Positions 44,601 to 55,208 of a DNA stretch of 64,000 bases are shown here, piece after piece. The notes under the pieces were generated by a model. It was not told the origin of the DNA, did no database searches, and saw nothing but the letters and a program-made list of their open reading frames with translations. A program made the position numbers and the translations under genes. Position 1 is the stretch's first letter; each line of letters begins with the position of its first letter. The stretch covers positions 1-64,000 of the forward strand of contig NZ_JBBAXC010000006.1 in assembly GCF_037120725.1 (NCBI RefSeq), given 5' to 3'. Source of the DNA: Bacillus spongiae. Its GTDB lineage: Bacteria; Bacillota; Bacilli; Bacillales; Bacillaceae_K.

Positions 44601-45131
44601 ATGCAAAAGAAAAAAAATAGACTTCTGATGCGTTCCGCTATATTAGTGATATTGTTATTGGCAGTAGGATACACATTATATGCTGCGACGACAAAAGAGA
44701 GCAGGGAAGCCATCAAAGCAGGCCAAGTTGCTCCAGATTTTGTTTTGACGGATTTAGGTGGGGAGTCACATAAGTTGTCGGATTATCAAGGTCAAGGTGT
44801 GTTTCTGAATTTTTGGGGTACATATTGCCCACCTTGCGAAAAGGAAATGCCTGCAATGAATAGCCAATACAACGTTTATAAGGACCAAGGTGTTCAAATA
44901 TTAGCTGTTAATGTTGGTGAGTCCGATTATCAAGTGAAGAAATTTGTCGATAAGTACAAATTAGATTTTCCAGTTTTAATTGATAAAGAAGAAGATGTAA
45001 AACAAGCATATGGTGTGTTTGACCTTCCTGTTACCTTTTTAATAAATCCTGACGGGGAAATAGAGAGAATTTTGAAGGGTGAATTATCTGAACAAACAAT
45101 TTCAGAGCACATGGAGAAAATAAAGCCATAA
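44601..45131 (+). CDS. resA: ResA, thiol-disulfide oxidoreductase for cytochrome c maturation
   Basis: The 176-residue membrane-anchored thioredoxin-like protein has one N-terminal helix (about 10-28) and the active site WGTYCPPCEKEM (C76, C79). ResA reduces the haem-binding cysteines of apocytochrome c on the outer face. ATG 44601 follows GGGAGG by 7 nt; the ATG at 44586 includes that site. Confidence 0.94.
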   Translation: MQKKKNRLLMRSAILVILLLAVGYTLYAATTKESREAIKAGQVAPDFVLTDLGGESHKLSDYQGQGVFLNFWGTYCPPCEKEMPAMNSQYNVYKDQGVQILAVNVGESDYQVKKFVDKYKLDFPVLIDKEEDVKQAYGVFDLPVTFLINPDGEIERILKGELSEQTISEHMEKIKP

Positions 45132-45147
45132 ATAGGGGAGTTTCATT

Positions 45148-46749
45148 ATGATGAAATGTGAATGTGGCCATGTTAATCCCCCTGGTACAGTCCTTTGTCA
45201 ATCATGTGGTAGGGCATTAACAGAAGAGGCACAAAAAGAAAAAATACATGACATGAGATATGAAGGGAGTGCTCGCCGCTCTCAAACATACAATAAAACC
45301 GTTATAGATAAAATATGGAATTTCTTTTCTTCTGTAAAAGTAGGAGTTTGGATCATTATATTGACGTTAATTGCTTCCGCTTTTGGAACGATATTGCCTC
45401 AGGAAATGTATATTCCGTCAAGAACGCCAGAACAATTTTATGAAGAAGAGTATGGCTGGGTTGGCTTACTATACTACCGATTAGGTTTTCATAATTTGTA
45501 TAGCTCTTGGTGGTATATATTACTTGTCGCATCTCTAGCAGTATCTCTCGTTATTGCCAGTATTGATCGACTTTTTCCATTATATAAATCGCTAAAAAAT
45601 CAGCGTGTTACGAGGCACGAAAGCTTTATGAAAAGGCAACGCTTGTATTCAGAATCAGAAGCTATTTCTGAAAAGGATTTTCCAATTATTGAAGAAAGAT
45701 TAAAAGAAAAAGGCTATAAGATCCGTGAAGAAAATGGAAATCTATTAGCTGAAAGGGGACGATTTTCCCGCTGGGGTCCGTATGTGAACCATTTAGGTTT
45801 AATTGTCTTCTTATTTGGCGGCATGTTAAGGCTTGTCCCAGGTATGTATATAGATGAAACATTGTGGATTCGTGAAGGTGAAACGCTCCCTATTCCAGGA
45901 ACAGATAAGCAATATTACTTGGAAAATAAACAGTTCATTTTTGAAACATATGATAAAGAAACGGATGATGAAGTGTTTGAAGAGGCAATTGATCGAGTTG
46001 GAACGATTGCAAAAAACTTTCAAACGAACGCTATCTTATATCAGCAACCAGAAGATTTGCTACCTGGAGAAAAAGCTGAATTAACCGAAGTGAAGGAAAG
46101 TGAAATTCGTGTAAATGAGCCGTTGAAATTTGATGGTTTTGCTCTTTACCAAACGTCTTATAAATTAAATGAGTATAAGACGATGAGCTTCGCCTTAACA
46201 AAGCAAGATACGGAAGAGAGCTTCGGAACCATAACGATTGACTTGTTTCAACCAGAAGAAGAATACATTTTGAATGATACAATGAGAATTGAACTGATGG
46301 GATATTATCCGGATTTTACAGGGTTAAACGATCAAGGGGAGCCAGAAACAGCTTCTTCTCTTCCGAATAATCCAGCCTTCCTATTTAAAATGTTTACGCC
46401 GGAACATCCAGATGGTGAAGTGAGCTTTGTAGGTATAATGCAAAATGTCGATGTTGGAAATGACTATAAGATGTCATTTGCTGGGATAGAGACACAAAAT
46501 ATATCCGTTTTAACAGTTAGAAAAGATTTAACGCTTTGGGTATTAGGGTTAGGGGGACTCATATTTATGATTGGTGTCGTCCAAGGGTCTTATTGGAATC
46601 ACCGACGTATTTGGTTCCAGCGTAAAGAAGGAAAACTTCTAATATCAGGTCATACAAATAAGAATTGGCATAGCATTAAAAAGGATTTACAATATGTTTT
46701 AAAAGATACGGATATCGGTATGCCTATAGATCAACAAGATAAAAAATAA
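45148..46749 (+). CDS. resB: ResB (CcsB), cytochrome c synthesis protein
   Basis: The 533-residue membrane protein starts with a zinc ribbon ([18 protein letters not shown]), followed by three transmembrane helices (about 65-85, 120-140, 210-230), a large extracytoplasmic domain and a last helix near 470-490. ResB and ResC form the system II haem export and attachment complex. GGGGAG lies 7 nt before the ATG. Confidence 0.94.
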   Translation: MMKCECGHVNPPGTVLCQSCGRALTEEAQKEKIHDMRYEGSARRSQTYNKTVIDKIWNFFSSVKVGVWIIILTLIASAFGTILPQEMYIPSRTPEQFYEEEYGWVGLLYYRLGFHNLYSSWWYILLVASLAVSLVIASIDRLFPLYKSLKNQRVTRHESFMKRQRLYSESEAISEKDFPIIEERLKEKGYKIREENGNLLAERGRFSRWGPYVNHLGLIVFLFGGMLRLVPGMYIDETLWIREGETLPIPGTDKQYYLENKQFIFETYDKETDDEVFEEAIDRVGTIAKNFQTNAILYQQPEDLLPGEKAELTEVKESEIRVNEPLKFDGFALYQTSYKLNEYKTMSFALTKQDTEESFGTITIDLFQPEEEYILNDTMRIELMGYYPDFTGLNDQGEPETASSLPNNPAFLFKMFTPEHPDGEVSFVGIMQNVDVGNDYKMSFAGIETQNISVLTVRKDLTLWVLGLGGLIFMIGVVQGSYWNHRRIWFQRKEGKLLISGHTNKNWHSIKKDLQYVLKDTDIGMPIDQQDKK

Positions 46750-46763
46750 GGAGGTGTGGCGGA

Positions 46764-47951
46764 ATGGATTTTGTACTTTGGAGTAGTAATTTATTATATG
46801 TTTCATTCGTCTTATACTTGATTGCTACTGTTTTTTTTGGAGGAGCCATTCGGTCTAAAGAAAGTGAAAGTAAGATGACAAAAGGGGATCGTTGGGGGGA
46901 AATAGGAATAATTCTCACGAGTATTGGTTTCATTTCACAGCTAGGATATTTTATTTTAAGATGGATTGCTGCTGGACATGCACCTGTTAGTAATTTATTT
47001 GAATTCACTACTTTCTTTGGCATGATGCTAGTTGGAGCATTTATTATTATTTATTTCATGTATCGCACACCTGTTATTGGTTTGTTTGCGCTTCCTATCG
47101 CTGTACTAATTATTGCTTACGCTAGTATGTTTCCAAGGGAAATTAGCCCATTAATTCCAGCGCTTAACACTCATTGGCTGTACATTCATGTAACAACAGC
47201 TGCTGCTGGAGAAGCGATTTTAGCGATTAGCTTTGTGACTGGCTTAATCTATTTAATTAAAAATATAGATCAAACCGTTAAAAGTAAAAAAACTACTTGG
47301 TTAGAAGTGGTACTGTTTGGATTAGTAACAGTTATTGGCTTTGTAGTTATTACAACATCCTTTTCACTAATGAATTATGAAGCAAGCTTTGAATATGTGA
47401 CAAAAGATGGCGCATCAGCAGTTGAAGAGTACCAATTACCGCCACTTGTTGGTCCATATGAAGCAAAAGCGTTAACAGAAGGTGGAATGGACCCATTAGT
47501 TCTTACACCTGACTTTATTTCAGCTAGGAAATTAAATACGGTCATTTGGTCGTTTCTATCCGGAACAATTCTTTACCTTATTATCCGTTTAGTTTTTAGA
47601 AAACGAGTAGGTGAGTTATTACAGCCTCTAACTAAAAAGGTAAACTCAAACTTAATGGATGAAGTCAGTTATCGATCGGTTTTGATCGGATTTCCTGTCT
47701 TTACATTAGGAGCCCTTATTTTTGCTATGATTTGGGCACAAATCGCTTGGACACGCTTTTGGGGATGGGATCCAAAAGAAGTTTGGGCCCTTATTACGTG
47801 GCTTTTTTATGCGGCATTTTTACATTTACGTTTATCAAGAGGTTGGCACGGGGAGAAATCAGCATGGCTTGCTGTGATTGGCTTTGTGATTATTATGTTC
47901 AATTTAATCGCCGTTAACCTTGTTATTGCTGGGTTGCATTCTTACGCGTAA
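46764..47951 (+). CDS. resC: ResC (CcsA), cytochrome c haem attachment protein
   Basis: The 395-residue polytopic protein has the WWD-type haem-handling motif in [18 protein letters not shown] and about eight helices with conserved His residues. With ResB it delivers haem to apocytochrome c. AAGGAGGTGTGGCGGA precedes ATG 46764. Confidence 0.95.
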   Translation: MDFVLWSSNLLYVSFVLYLIATVFFGGAIRSKESESKMTKGDRWGEIGIILTSIGFISQLGYFILRWIAAGHAPVSNLFEFTTFFGMMLVGAFIIIYFMYRTPVIGLFALPIAVLIIAYASMFPREISPLIPALNTHWLYIHVTTAAAGEAILAISFVTGLIYLIKNIDQTVKSKKTTWLEVVLFGLVTVIGFVVITTSFSLMNYEASFEYVTKDGASAVEEYQLPPLVGPYEAKALTEGGMDPLVLTPDFISARKLNTVIWSFLSGTILYLIIRLVFRKRVGELLQPLTKKVNSNLMDEVSYRSVLIGFPVFTLGALIFAMIWAQIAWTRFWGWDPKEVWALITWLFYAAFLHLRLSRGWHGEKSAWLAVIGFVIIMFNLIAVNLVIAGLHSYA

Positions 47952-47963
47952 TTAAAATGACAA

Positions 47964-47990
47964 CCTCCACTTTATGTGGGGGCTTTTTCT
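47964..47990 (+). terminator. Terminator between resC and resD
   Basis: CCTCCAC/GTGGGGG (47964-47970, 47976-47982) with one wobble pair, then CTTTTTCTT. It may partly separate resABC from resDE. Confidence 0.65.
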
Positions 47991-48037
47991 TATTACAATA
48001 GAGATGGTAGAACTTGTGAATATTAGGGGGTATAAAA

Positions 48038-48754
48038 ATGGACCATTCTGTAAAAATCTTAATTGTTGATGATGAGGAAAGAATTAGACGACTATTGAAA
48101 ATGTACTTAGAAAGAGAAAATTACCTTATTGAAGAAGCTGAAAACGGAGAAACAGCTTTAAAGATGGCTATGGAGCAAGAATATGATTGTATATTGTTAG
48201 ATGTGATGATGCCTGGTAAAGATGGGACTGAGGTTTGTTTAGAACTTAGAGAGCATAAAGCAACTCCTATTATTATGCTTACTGCTAAAGGAGAAGAAGC
48301 CAATCGTGTTCAAGGCTTCGAAGTTGGGGCAGATGACTATATTGTGAAACCATTTAGTCCACGGGAAGTTGTGTTAAGGGTGAAGGCATTATTAAGGCGT
48401 TCTTCCCCTACTGCTTACGTGAAAACAGACACAGTTACAAAGGATTTAATAGTTTACCCACATTTAACTATTGATCATGATGCACATCGTGTTACGGCAG
48501 ATAATAAAGATGTGAATTTAACACCGAAGGAATATGAGCTATTATATTTCCTAGCTAAAGCACCCGATAAGGTGTTCGATCGTGAGCATCTATTAAAAGA
48601 GGTGTGGCATTATGAATTTTTTGGTGATTTAAGAACGGTTGATACTCATGTTAAGCGTTTACGCGAGAAATTGAACAAAGTATCTGAAGATGCGGCCAAA
48701 ATGATTGTTACAGTATGGGGAGTAGGGTATAAATTTGAGGTAGCGAATGAATGA
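48038..48754 (+). CDS. resD: ResD, response regulator of respiration
   Basis: The 238-residue OmpR-type regulator has the acidic pair in IVDDEE, the phospho-acceptor Asp in [11 protein letters not shown], Thr in MLTAKGE and Lys in VKPFSP, then a winged-helix DNA-binding domain ([14 protein letters not shown]...[14 protein letters not shown]). ResD activates fnr and respiration genes under low oxygen. Its stop overlaps resE (ATGA). Confidence 0.95.
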   Translation: MDHSVKILIVDDEERIRRLLKMYLERENYLIEEAENGETALKMAMEQEYDCILLDVMMPGKDGTEVCLELREHKATPIIMLTAKGEEANRVQGFEVGADDYIVKPFSPREVVLRVKALLRRSSPTAYVKTDTVTKDLIVYPHLTIDHDAHRVTADNKDVNLTPKEYELLYFLAKAPDKVFDREHLLKEVWHYEFFGDLRTVDTHVKRLREKLNKVSEDAAKMIVTVWGVGYKFEVANE

Positions 48755-50535
48755 GGCTTTGGAGAAGCGTTGTAGGAAAGCTGTGGATGACGATTCTGCT
48801 CCTCGTTTCCTTTGTTCTATTCATTTTAACGATATTACTACTTGAATTTTTTCAAAATGATCACGTGAATGAAGTAGAGAACGAATTAACAAGGACAGCA
48901 GAAAAAATAGCGAGTATTATTGAGAAGCATGATGATAGTAGTCTTGGTTTAGAAATCGTGAAGGAAATTGTGGAAGAACCTGCTGCCACTATTATTGCTT
49001 TTGATGGTAATAATATACAGTATCCTTCAGACATGAGTCAGGAGCTATATTTTGTAAAGGATCAAATTTTAAATGATCCAGAGCTACAAAAAGTGTTTAA
49101 TAATAGAAACAGTATCGTAAAAGAAATGTCCTTTTCAGAACAAGACGTTTCAAGTCAATATAAAAATGTTATTGCTGTTGGTGTACCTTTAAATGTTGAT
49201 GGAAACGAAGGGGCTGTCTTTGTTTACCAGTCATTAGCTGTTGTACAAAAAACAACGGAACATACTACAAGTATCTTAATCCTGGCAGCGGGAATAGCCT
49301 TTATTTTAACGACAATTTTTGCCTTCTTTCTTTCAACACGAATTACGGCACCTTTAAGAAAAATGCGTGAAGCGGCAACGGAAGTAACAAAAGGGCGATT
49401 CGATACAAAGGTTCCCATTTTGACTCATGATGAAATCGGAGAGTTAGCAACAGCATTTAATCAAATGGGGAGACAACTAAAATACCACATTAATGCATTA
49501 AACCAGGAGAAAGAGCAGCTTTCTTCTATTTTAAGCTCCATGGCAGATGGAGTTATTACGTTTAATATAGATGGTACGGTATTAATAACCAATCCTCCTG
49601 CTGATCGATTTTTACAAAATTGGTATCAAGAACAGAGTGGAAATGAAGCGTTAGCTGTTCCACCTTTAATGAGTAATCTATTAGAAAAAGTGGTTGAATC
49701 CGAAAGTGAACAAACCGAAGAATTATCCCTAGATGGATCATCTTATGTCATTATTATTAGCCCTCTCTATAATCATCAATCCGTTCGAGGAGCGGTGGCA
49801 GTAGTAAGAGATATGAGTGAAGAAAGAAAGTTAGATAAGATGCGAAAAGATTTTATTGCGAACGTCTCTCATGAGCTTCGCACGCCGATTGCAATGCTTC
49901 AAGGATACTCCGAGGCGATCGTAGATGATATTGCAGAATCAGCAGAGGAGAAAAAGGAAATTGCCAAAATTATTTATGATGAGTCTCTGCGAATGGGTCG
50001 ATTAGTAAATGATCTGCTTGACCTCGCAAGAATGGAAGCGGGACATGTAACGCTACACAAGGATGTCGTTAACGTGAGTTCGTTTGTGGAAAGGGTTTCT
50101 CATAAATTTAATGGGATTGCGAAAGAAAAAGGGGTTGAAATCTCGATTGCTTTGAATAAGCTCAACCAAACCTCTTCTCTAAAAATTGATCCTGATAAAA
50201 TTGAACAAGTATTTACAAATCTTATTGATAATGCAATTAGGCATACACCTGAAGGAGGGTATGTTAAGGTAATAGCTAATGAGGTTGATAATGGCATTCA
50301 CTTTTCCATTCAAGACTCTGGAACTGGGATTCCTGAAGAAGACCTACCGTTTATTTTTGAACGTTTCTACAAGGCAGATAAAGCAAGGACTAGAGGGCGT
50401 TCTGGAACTGGACTTGGCCTTGCGATTGCCAGAAACATCATCGAAGCACACGACGGTAAAATAAATGTGGAAAGTAAATTTGGACAAGGTACGATATTTT
50501 CCTTCTTTTTACCAAGTGAGAATTTACTTAATTAA
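48751..50535 (+). CDS. resE: ResE, sensor histidine kinase
   Basis: The 594-residue kinase has a transmembrane helix near 13-33, an extracytoplasmic region, a second helix (about 172-196), HAMP (about 197-250), PAS (about 255-360), the H box [17 protein letters not shown] box [14 protein letters not shown], and G boxes [10 protein letters not shown] and [12 protein letters not shown]. It phosphorylates ResD. It overlaps resD by 4 nt. Confidence 0.95.
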   Translation: MRLWRSVVGKLWMTILLLVSFVLFILTILLLEFFQNDHVNEVENELTRTAEKIASIIEKHDDSSLGLEIVKEIVEEPAATIIAFDGNNIQYPSDMSQELYFVKDQILNDPELQKVFNNRNSIVKEMSFSEQDVSSQYKNVIAVGVPLNVDGNEGAVFVYQSLAVVQKTTEHTTSILILAAGIAFILTTIFAFFLSTRITAPLRKMREAATEVTKGRFDTKVPILTHDEIGELATAFNQMGRQLKYHINALNQEKEQLSSILSSMADGVITFNIDGTVLITNPPADRFLQNWYQEQSGNEALAVPPLMSNLLEKVVESESEQTEELSLDGSSYVIIISPLYNHQSVRGAVAVVRDMSEERKLDKMRKDFIANVSHELRTPIAMLQGYSEAIVDDIAESAEEKKEIAKIIYDESLRMGRLVNDLLDLARMEAGHVTLHKDVVNVSSFVERVSHKFNGIAKEKGVEISIALNKLNQTSSLKIDPDKIEQVFTNLIDNAIRHTPEGGYVKVIANEVDNGIHFSIQDSGTGIPEEDLPFIFERFYKADKARTRGRSGTGLGLAIARNIIEAHDGKINVESKFGQGTIFSFFLPSENLLN

Positions 50536-50599
50536 GGTCGAATAGATATTGGTTTTTGTTAGATTTGTCGGAATACCATGTATGATTATAATGATCGAA

Positions 50600-50634
50600 G
50601 AGGGAAGGAGAAATGTGCTCCTTCCTTTTTTCGT
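50600..50634 (+). terminator. Terminator of the res operon
   Basis: GGAAGGAG/CTCCTTCC (50603-50610, 50618-50625) followed by TTTTTT. Confidence 0.88.
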
Positions 50635-50658
50635 ACAGTCATACTATGATAGATTTAA

Positions 50659-50684
50659 TGTAACGTAAATTGCTGATTTACGAC
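50659..50684 (+). promoter_or_regulatory. ECF (sigma-X type) autoregulatory promoter
   Basis: TGTAAC (50659-50664), 16 nt, CGAC (50681-50684): the pattern of B. subtilis sigma-X/W promoters. It lies 24 nt before the sigX start and would give autoregulation. Confidence 0.75.
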
Positions 50685-50707
50685 TAATGAGATGAGGGGG
50701 GAAAGGG

Positions 50708-51268
50708 ATGAATTCCGACTTCCATTACCTGTATGATCACTATCATCAGGATGTGTTTCAATTTCTAATATATTTAACAAAAGATAGAGATTTAGCGGAA
50801 GATTTAACTCAAGAAGTCTACATTCGAGTGCTTAAATCACATCAGCAATTTCAAGGGAAATCTTCAGAGAAAACATGGCTTTTTTCAATTACAAAAAATG
50901 TTGCCATCGATTATTTTCGTAAACAAAAGGGCTGGAGAAATAAAATAGCTGAGAAATTCGATTGGGGTCGTTCGCAACTTAAAGATACTCAGCGTATGCC
51001 TGAAGAAATTGTTCAACAAAATGAAGAGATACAATTGATGTACGAATGTTTAAATCAATGTACGGTTGATCAACGAATGGTTGTTATTATGCGATATTTG
51101 CAGGAACTATCCATTTCAGAAACAGCTGAAGCATTGGATTGGACGGAAAGTAAAGTGAAAACAACTCAACATAGAGCATTAAAGGTATTACAAAAATCGA
51201 TGAATGAACGTGTGCAGGAGGAGGGAATATACCATGAGCAAACAACCTTTCGAAGAACACAAAGTTAA
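50708..51268 (+). CDS. sigX: Sigma-X, ECF sigma factor
   Basis: The 186-residue ECF sigma factor has region 2 (DRDLAEDLTQEVYIRVLKS, KTWLFSITKNVAIDYFRKQ) and region 4 (ELSISETAEALDWTESKVKT). In B. subtilis SigX controls cell-envelope charge genes. The overlap with its anti-sigma gene and synteny after resE support sigX. GAGGGGGGAAAGG precedes ATG 50708. Confidence 0.93.
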   Translation: MNSDFHYLYDHYHQDVFQFLIYLTKDRDLAEDLTQEVYIRVLKSHQQFQGKSSEKTWLFSITKNVAIDYFRKQKGWRNKIAEKFDWGRSQLKDTQRMPEEIVQQNEEIQLMYECLNQCTVDQRMVVIMRYLQELSISETAEALDWTESKVKTTQHRALKVLQKSMNERVQEEGIYHEQTTFRRTQS

Positions 51269-52430
51269 AGAGTTACTTCGTGAAATGCCAAAAGTGAAAG
51301 ATGCGCGCTCAAAGGAAGACATATACTTATCCGTTCAAAAGGAGATAACGAAGAAGGGACGTGGAATAAAGGGGAAAGTAGTTCCTTCCTTGGCTATTGT
51401 AGCTGCAGTCATACTACTATCGGTCGTATCTACTCGTTTATTATATAACCCTGTTCATAATAAAGACGACGTGAATCGTGAGTTTACGTTAGATAAATCA
51501 ATAGCGGAGGATAATGTTGTAACGGAACCTAAGACTGAGATGGGGGCTAATCATAGCGCAATGAATAACGAGGAAGGCATAATGGAGCCCAAAAAGTCTT
51601 CTGTTAAAAATGCTGTATATGAAAAGGATGTTCAATCTCATACAGCCCAATCGTTTGGCGTAGAAACAGATCATGGTATTGTTGTCCCAATTACGATTCT
51701 TTCTGAAAAAGATGAGGAGAACAATTGGTTTGAAAATTACTTAAAACTAGAAAAAATGATTCCTGAACATGAATGGGGATTTCAAGATCAATTTCCCATA
51801 AATGCAAAGCTTTCATATGATGATAAGCAGCAAAAGCTTCTCTACACGTTTCCTTCTAAAGAAGTAGTTGAAAAGATAGGGAGAAGTTCAGATTCAGAAA
51901 CCAATTTCTTTCGCAGTCTAGAATATACATTTAGTGGAAGAGTGAAAGAAATTGAATTTAAGGTCAGCGACGGAACGGTTCCTCAGCTCCCGAACTACGG
52001 AACGATAAATTCTTTTGAAATAACAGAACAAACGAAGAGAGGATATTTTTTATACGAGGTGAAGAATACCGGAAAGCAATTATATGTTCCTTCCTCTTCT
52101 TCTTTTGAGAATATATCAGATGCGTTTTTGGCAATGGCAGAAAAACAAAATAGTTCTATTAATCCGATCATTCCAGAAGAACAAGCGATTTTAGTGAAGA
52201 ATGAAAAAGGGATACTAGAAGTTGGGTTTCAACCATCGATATCTCTAGATGAGATAGAGGAGAGGGCATTACAACATTTGATTGAAGGCATTTTATTGAC
52301 AGCGAAAAGCTTTGGCTATCAACAGGTTCAGTTTGATAATTTGAACTTTACTAACTGGAATGGATGGGATTTTTCGAACCCGGTAGAGGTACCTTATAGC
52401 GCTAATAAATTTGTCTTTTCTCCATCATGA
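51234..52430 (+). CDS. rsiX: RsiX, anti-sigma-X factor
   Basis: The 398-residue protein has a cytoplasmic N-terminal anti-sigma segment (about 1-45), one transmembrane helix (about 50-70) and a large extracytoplasmic domain (about 100-398). ATG 51234 follows GAGGAGGG and overlaps sigX by 35 nt; the frame to 51204 is an artefact. No terminator of canonical form was seen directly after it. Confidence 0.88.
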   Translation: MSKQPFEEHKVKELLREMPKVKDARSKEDIYLSVQKEITKKGRGIKGKVVPSLAIVAAVILLSVVSTRLLYNPVHNKDDVNREFTLDKSIAEDNVVTEPKTEMGANHSAMNNEEGIMEPKKSSVKNAVYEKDVQSHTAQSFGVETDHGIVVPITILSEKDEENNWFENYLKLEKMIPEHEWGFQDQFPINAKLSYDDKQQKLLYTFPSKEVVEKIGRSSDSETNFFRSLEYTFSGRVKEIEFKVSDGTVPQLPNYGTINSFEITEQTKRGYFLYEVKNTGKQLYVPSSSSFENISDAFLAMAEKQNSSINPIIPEEQAILVKNEKGILEVGFQPSISLDEIEERALQHLIEGILLTAKSFGYQQVQFDNLNFTNWNGWDFSNPVEVPYSANKFVFSPS

Positions 52431-52527
52431 TGATAATTATTTATCGTGTACATCGTTATAGGCTAGGCGAACATGAAGGTCGTCTATCATGTACTTGCTC
52501 ATTAATCACTATGGCGTACGAAAGCTA

Positions 52528-52606
52528 TTGACAAAAATAGTTGGGTAAGCTTTATACTCTTGATAATGTCCCATTCACTAGTACGTCTATACAGATTGAA
52601 TGGGAC
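52528..52606 (+). promoter_or_regulatory. ribU promoter with a hairpin at the 5' end of the transcript
   Basis: TTGACA (52528-52533) and TATACT (52553-52558) lie 19 nt apart, putting +1 near 52565. Immediately after, GTCCCATTCA (52568-52577) and TGAATGGGAC (52597-52606) form a perfect 10-bp stem with a 19-nt loop. It may stabilise the leader or be the terminator of rsiX; no T-run follows. Confidence 0.5.
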
Positions 52607-52703
52607 TTGCAATGAAGGTAGAATGAATTCTCTCGAATTCAAAACTTTTTTCTTCACAAGAACTAATTTATCCTGTATAATCGGTAATGTAAAAAAATAT
52701 AGA

Positions 52704-52839
52704 TTCGTCTTCGGGGCAGGGTGAAATTCCCGACCGGCGGTAAGGAGAATTGTTCTCTAAGCCCGTGAGCCTATCTTTCGGTAGGCTGATTTGGTGAAAA
52801 TCCAAAGCCGACAGTAAAGTCTGGATGGGAGAAGATGAA
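52704..52839 (+). ncRNA. FMN riboswitch (RFN element)
   Basis: The conserved RFN core is plain: GGGGCAGGGTGAAATTCCCG (52713-52732), CCGGCGGTA, AGCCCGTGAGC, GATTTGGTGAAAATCC and CCGACAGTAAAGTCTGGATG. The P1 helix pairs TTCGTCTTC (52704-52712) with GAAGATGAA (52831-52839). FMN binding should reduce ribU expression. Confidence 0.96.
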
Positions 52840-52898
52840 GGTATGTCAGCGTTCAAATGACATTTGTCAGGACGTTTATTTGGATGTGCCTGTTTTCT

Positions 52899-52930
52899 CC
52901 CTCAAGTAAACATACTTGAGGGTTTAATTA
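52899..52930 (+). terminator. Riboswitch expression-platform hairpin
   Basis: CCCTCAAGTA/TACTTGAGGG (52899-52908, 52913-52922) with loop AACA is followed by TTTAATTAT. It is a likely FMN-controlled terminator, although the T-tract is short. Confidence 0.65.
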
Positions 52931-52995
52931 TGTCATCCAATTGGCACTACCTTTCTTCTGACGTTAGATGAATCGTCAAGAGGAGAGAGGACAAC

Positions 52996-53577
52996 ATGAA
53001 AAAATTTAATGTAAGAACGTATGTCAGTATTGGGATGTTAAGCGGATTAGCTTTTGTGCTAATGATATTGAAGTTTCCGCTTCCAGCGTTTCCCACAATG
53101 TTGAAGGTAGACTTTAGTGATGTACCAGCTTTAATTGCAATGATTATTTTTGGACCGTTAGCAGGAATACTGGTTGAGTTATTCAAAAATATCTTGGATT
53201 ACTTCTTATCAGGTTCTGAAACGGGAGTACCGGTTGGACATATTGCGAATTTTATGGCAGGAATATTATTTATTTTACCTGTATACTATATCTACAATAA
53301 ATTTAAAACGAAAAAAGGAATGACGTTAGGTCTCGTTGTCGGGTCGGTCTTTATGGCTATCATGATGAGCGTGCTAAATTATTTTGTTTTTTTACCGGCA
53401 TACTCATTTTTCTTAAACCTAGAAGCAATGAGCTCTGAAGCAACACGCGAACTTATCGTGAAAGGGATTTTACCTTTTAATGTCATTAAAGGGTTTCTCA
53501 TTAGTATCGTATTTATGTTAATGTTTGTCCGTTTACGTTCTTGGATTGACAAACAGACTCAATATAGAGGAGTATAA
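52996..53577 (+). CDS. ribU: RibU, riboflavin transporter substrate-binding subunit (ECF S component)
   Basis: The 193-residue protein has six hydrophobic helices with conserved PAFPTMLKVDFSDVPALI and VPVGHIANFMAGILF. RibU works with the shared ECF energy module, whose genes are not here. AGAGGAGAGAGGACAAC precedes ATG 52996, and the FMN riboswitch upstream confirms the riboflavin link. Confidence 0.95.
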   Translation: MKKFNVRTYVSIGMLSGLAFVLMILKFPLPAFPTMLKVDFSDVPALIAMIIFGPLAGILVELFKNILDYFLSGSETGVPVGHIANFMAGILFILPVYYIYNKFKTKKGMTLGLVVGSVFMAIMMSVLNYFVFLPAYSFFLNLEAMSSEATRELIVKGILPFNVIKGFLISIVFMLMFVRLRSWIDKQTQYRGV

Positions 53578-53578
53578 A

Positions 53579-53612
53579 AAAACGAGTGCTGAAATTTCAG
53601 CACTCGTTTTTT
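53579..53612. terminator. Convergent terminator of ribU and fer
   Basis: A perfect palindrome, AACGAGTGCTGAAA and its complement (53581-53594, 53595-53608), is flanked by A and T runs, so it works in both directions. Confidence 0.9.
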
Positions 53613-53641
53613 TTATGAAAATTCGTAATGAATACGAATGA

Positions 53642-53917
<276 letters not shown>

Positions 53918-54155
53918 TTATTAACAAATATACTTTTTTCTCTATGTGAAAAAATGTATAAACTTTGTCTTAATAATTATTCTAAAGGTGATTGATCAAA
54001 TTTTCAATAAAAAGATACTGAATATATAAAAAGAACGTAAGCGATTTTTCATTGCTTATAAATAAGATTCCCCTATTTATTCGAAAAGAAAACAACCGAT
54101 AGATGGGTACTTCATGGTAAAATATATACAGAACATGACAGAGGGAGGAGTAGAT

Positions 54156-55208
54156 TTGACATATTTAGACGCCATTATTCTACATTGTCTAAAGCAAATA
54201 AATGGAGAACGAACAGGAAATAGTGTTTTTCATTTATTAAACGGAAAACGTTCCTCCCAAACGATTCAGGATGCTCACCTTTATCATCTTTCTTTTTTAT
54301 TTGAAACGGCTTCCTACTTAACACGGGAACAGTTTGAAAATCGCATAACAGTAATGAAAAACCAAGGATGGGTTGATAACCAAACAGATGGTATATATAA
54401 AATAACAAACGATGGAAAAGGTGCTTTGAACACTTATTGGGAGTTGCACGACTTTCCATTACATATAAAAGGTTGGGAGCTTCAAAAAATTAGCGATATA
54501 TTTTGGAAGCGCCTTACACTTTTTATTCAGGTGGTGTCGCACCATTTACATGAAAATAAGCAATATTTTCCGATACAGCGAGACAATGAAATTCAACATT
54601 GGATTAAACAGTATCTCCATAAGAACCCCTTACCAATAGACCGTTTATCTAGTTATTTATACGGTGAGCTACAAAAAATTTTAGCTAACACTCAGTTTCC
54701 GATTGACCCAAATTTCATCGTAACACGATTTAGTGGTGTTCAATATATTGGATTAACCATTCCTCAATGTGTAGAAGCCTTTCGGGTAGAGGAATTTGAA
54801 TATAGATATTTATTTCAGAATGGGATGCATTACCTCCTACAATCTATAATGGACCATGAACAATCGTACCCTATCCTTTATAGTATAATGGCTGACCTTT
54901 TAGCGCCAATTTCTTTAACCGAATCAACACGTAAAACGTATCAAGGGCTGAAAAACGGGTTAACAAAAGAAGAAATATCCTTAAACAGGGGCTTAAAATT
55001 GGCTACAATTGAAGATCATATTATCGAAATTACACTAAATGATAATAAGTTTAGTATCGACCCTTTCATTTCTAAAGAAGAAGCATTTAGTGTAGTGAAA
55101 AAGTCGAAGCAATTATCACAAAAGAGATTAAAGCCATTAAAAGAACAATTTCCTCATCTATCTTATTTTCAAATTAGACTTGCTTTGGCTAAAGGAGTAG
55201 AGAGATGA
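54156..55208 (+). CDS. ypbB: YpbB-like helix-turn-helix protein preceding recS
   Basis: The 350-residue protein has a C-terminal helix-turn-helix region (KNGLTKEEISLNRGLKLATIEDHI, cited in part) related to the helicase-associated HTH. YpbB is an uncharacterised partner of the RecQ-type helicase in Bacillus. TTG 54156 follows GGGAGGAG by 5 nt; the frame back to 54114 includes the site. It overlaps recS by 4 nt. Confidence 0.82.
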   Translation: MTYLDAIILHCLKQINGERTGNSVFHLLNGKRSSQTIQDAHLYHLSFLFETASYLTREQFENRITVMKNQGWVDNQTDGIYKITNDGKGALNTYWELHDFPLHIKGWELQKISDIFWKRLTLFIQVVSHHLHENKQYFPIQRDNEIQHWIKQYLHKNPLPIDRLSSYLYGELQKILANTQFPIDPNFIVTRFSGVQYIGLTIPQCVEAFRVEEFEYRYLFQNGMHYLLQSIMDHEQSYPILYSIMADLLAPISLTESTRKTYQGLKNGLTKEEISLNRGLKLATIEDHIIEITLNDNKFSIDPFISKEEAFSVVKKSKQLSQKRLKPLKEQFPHLSYFQIRLALAKGVER

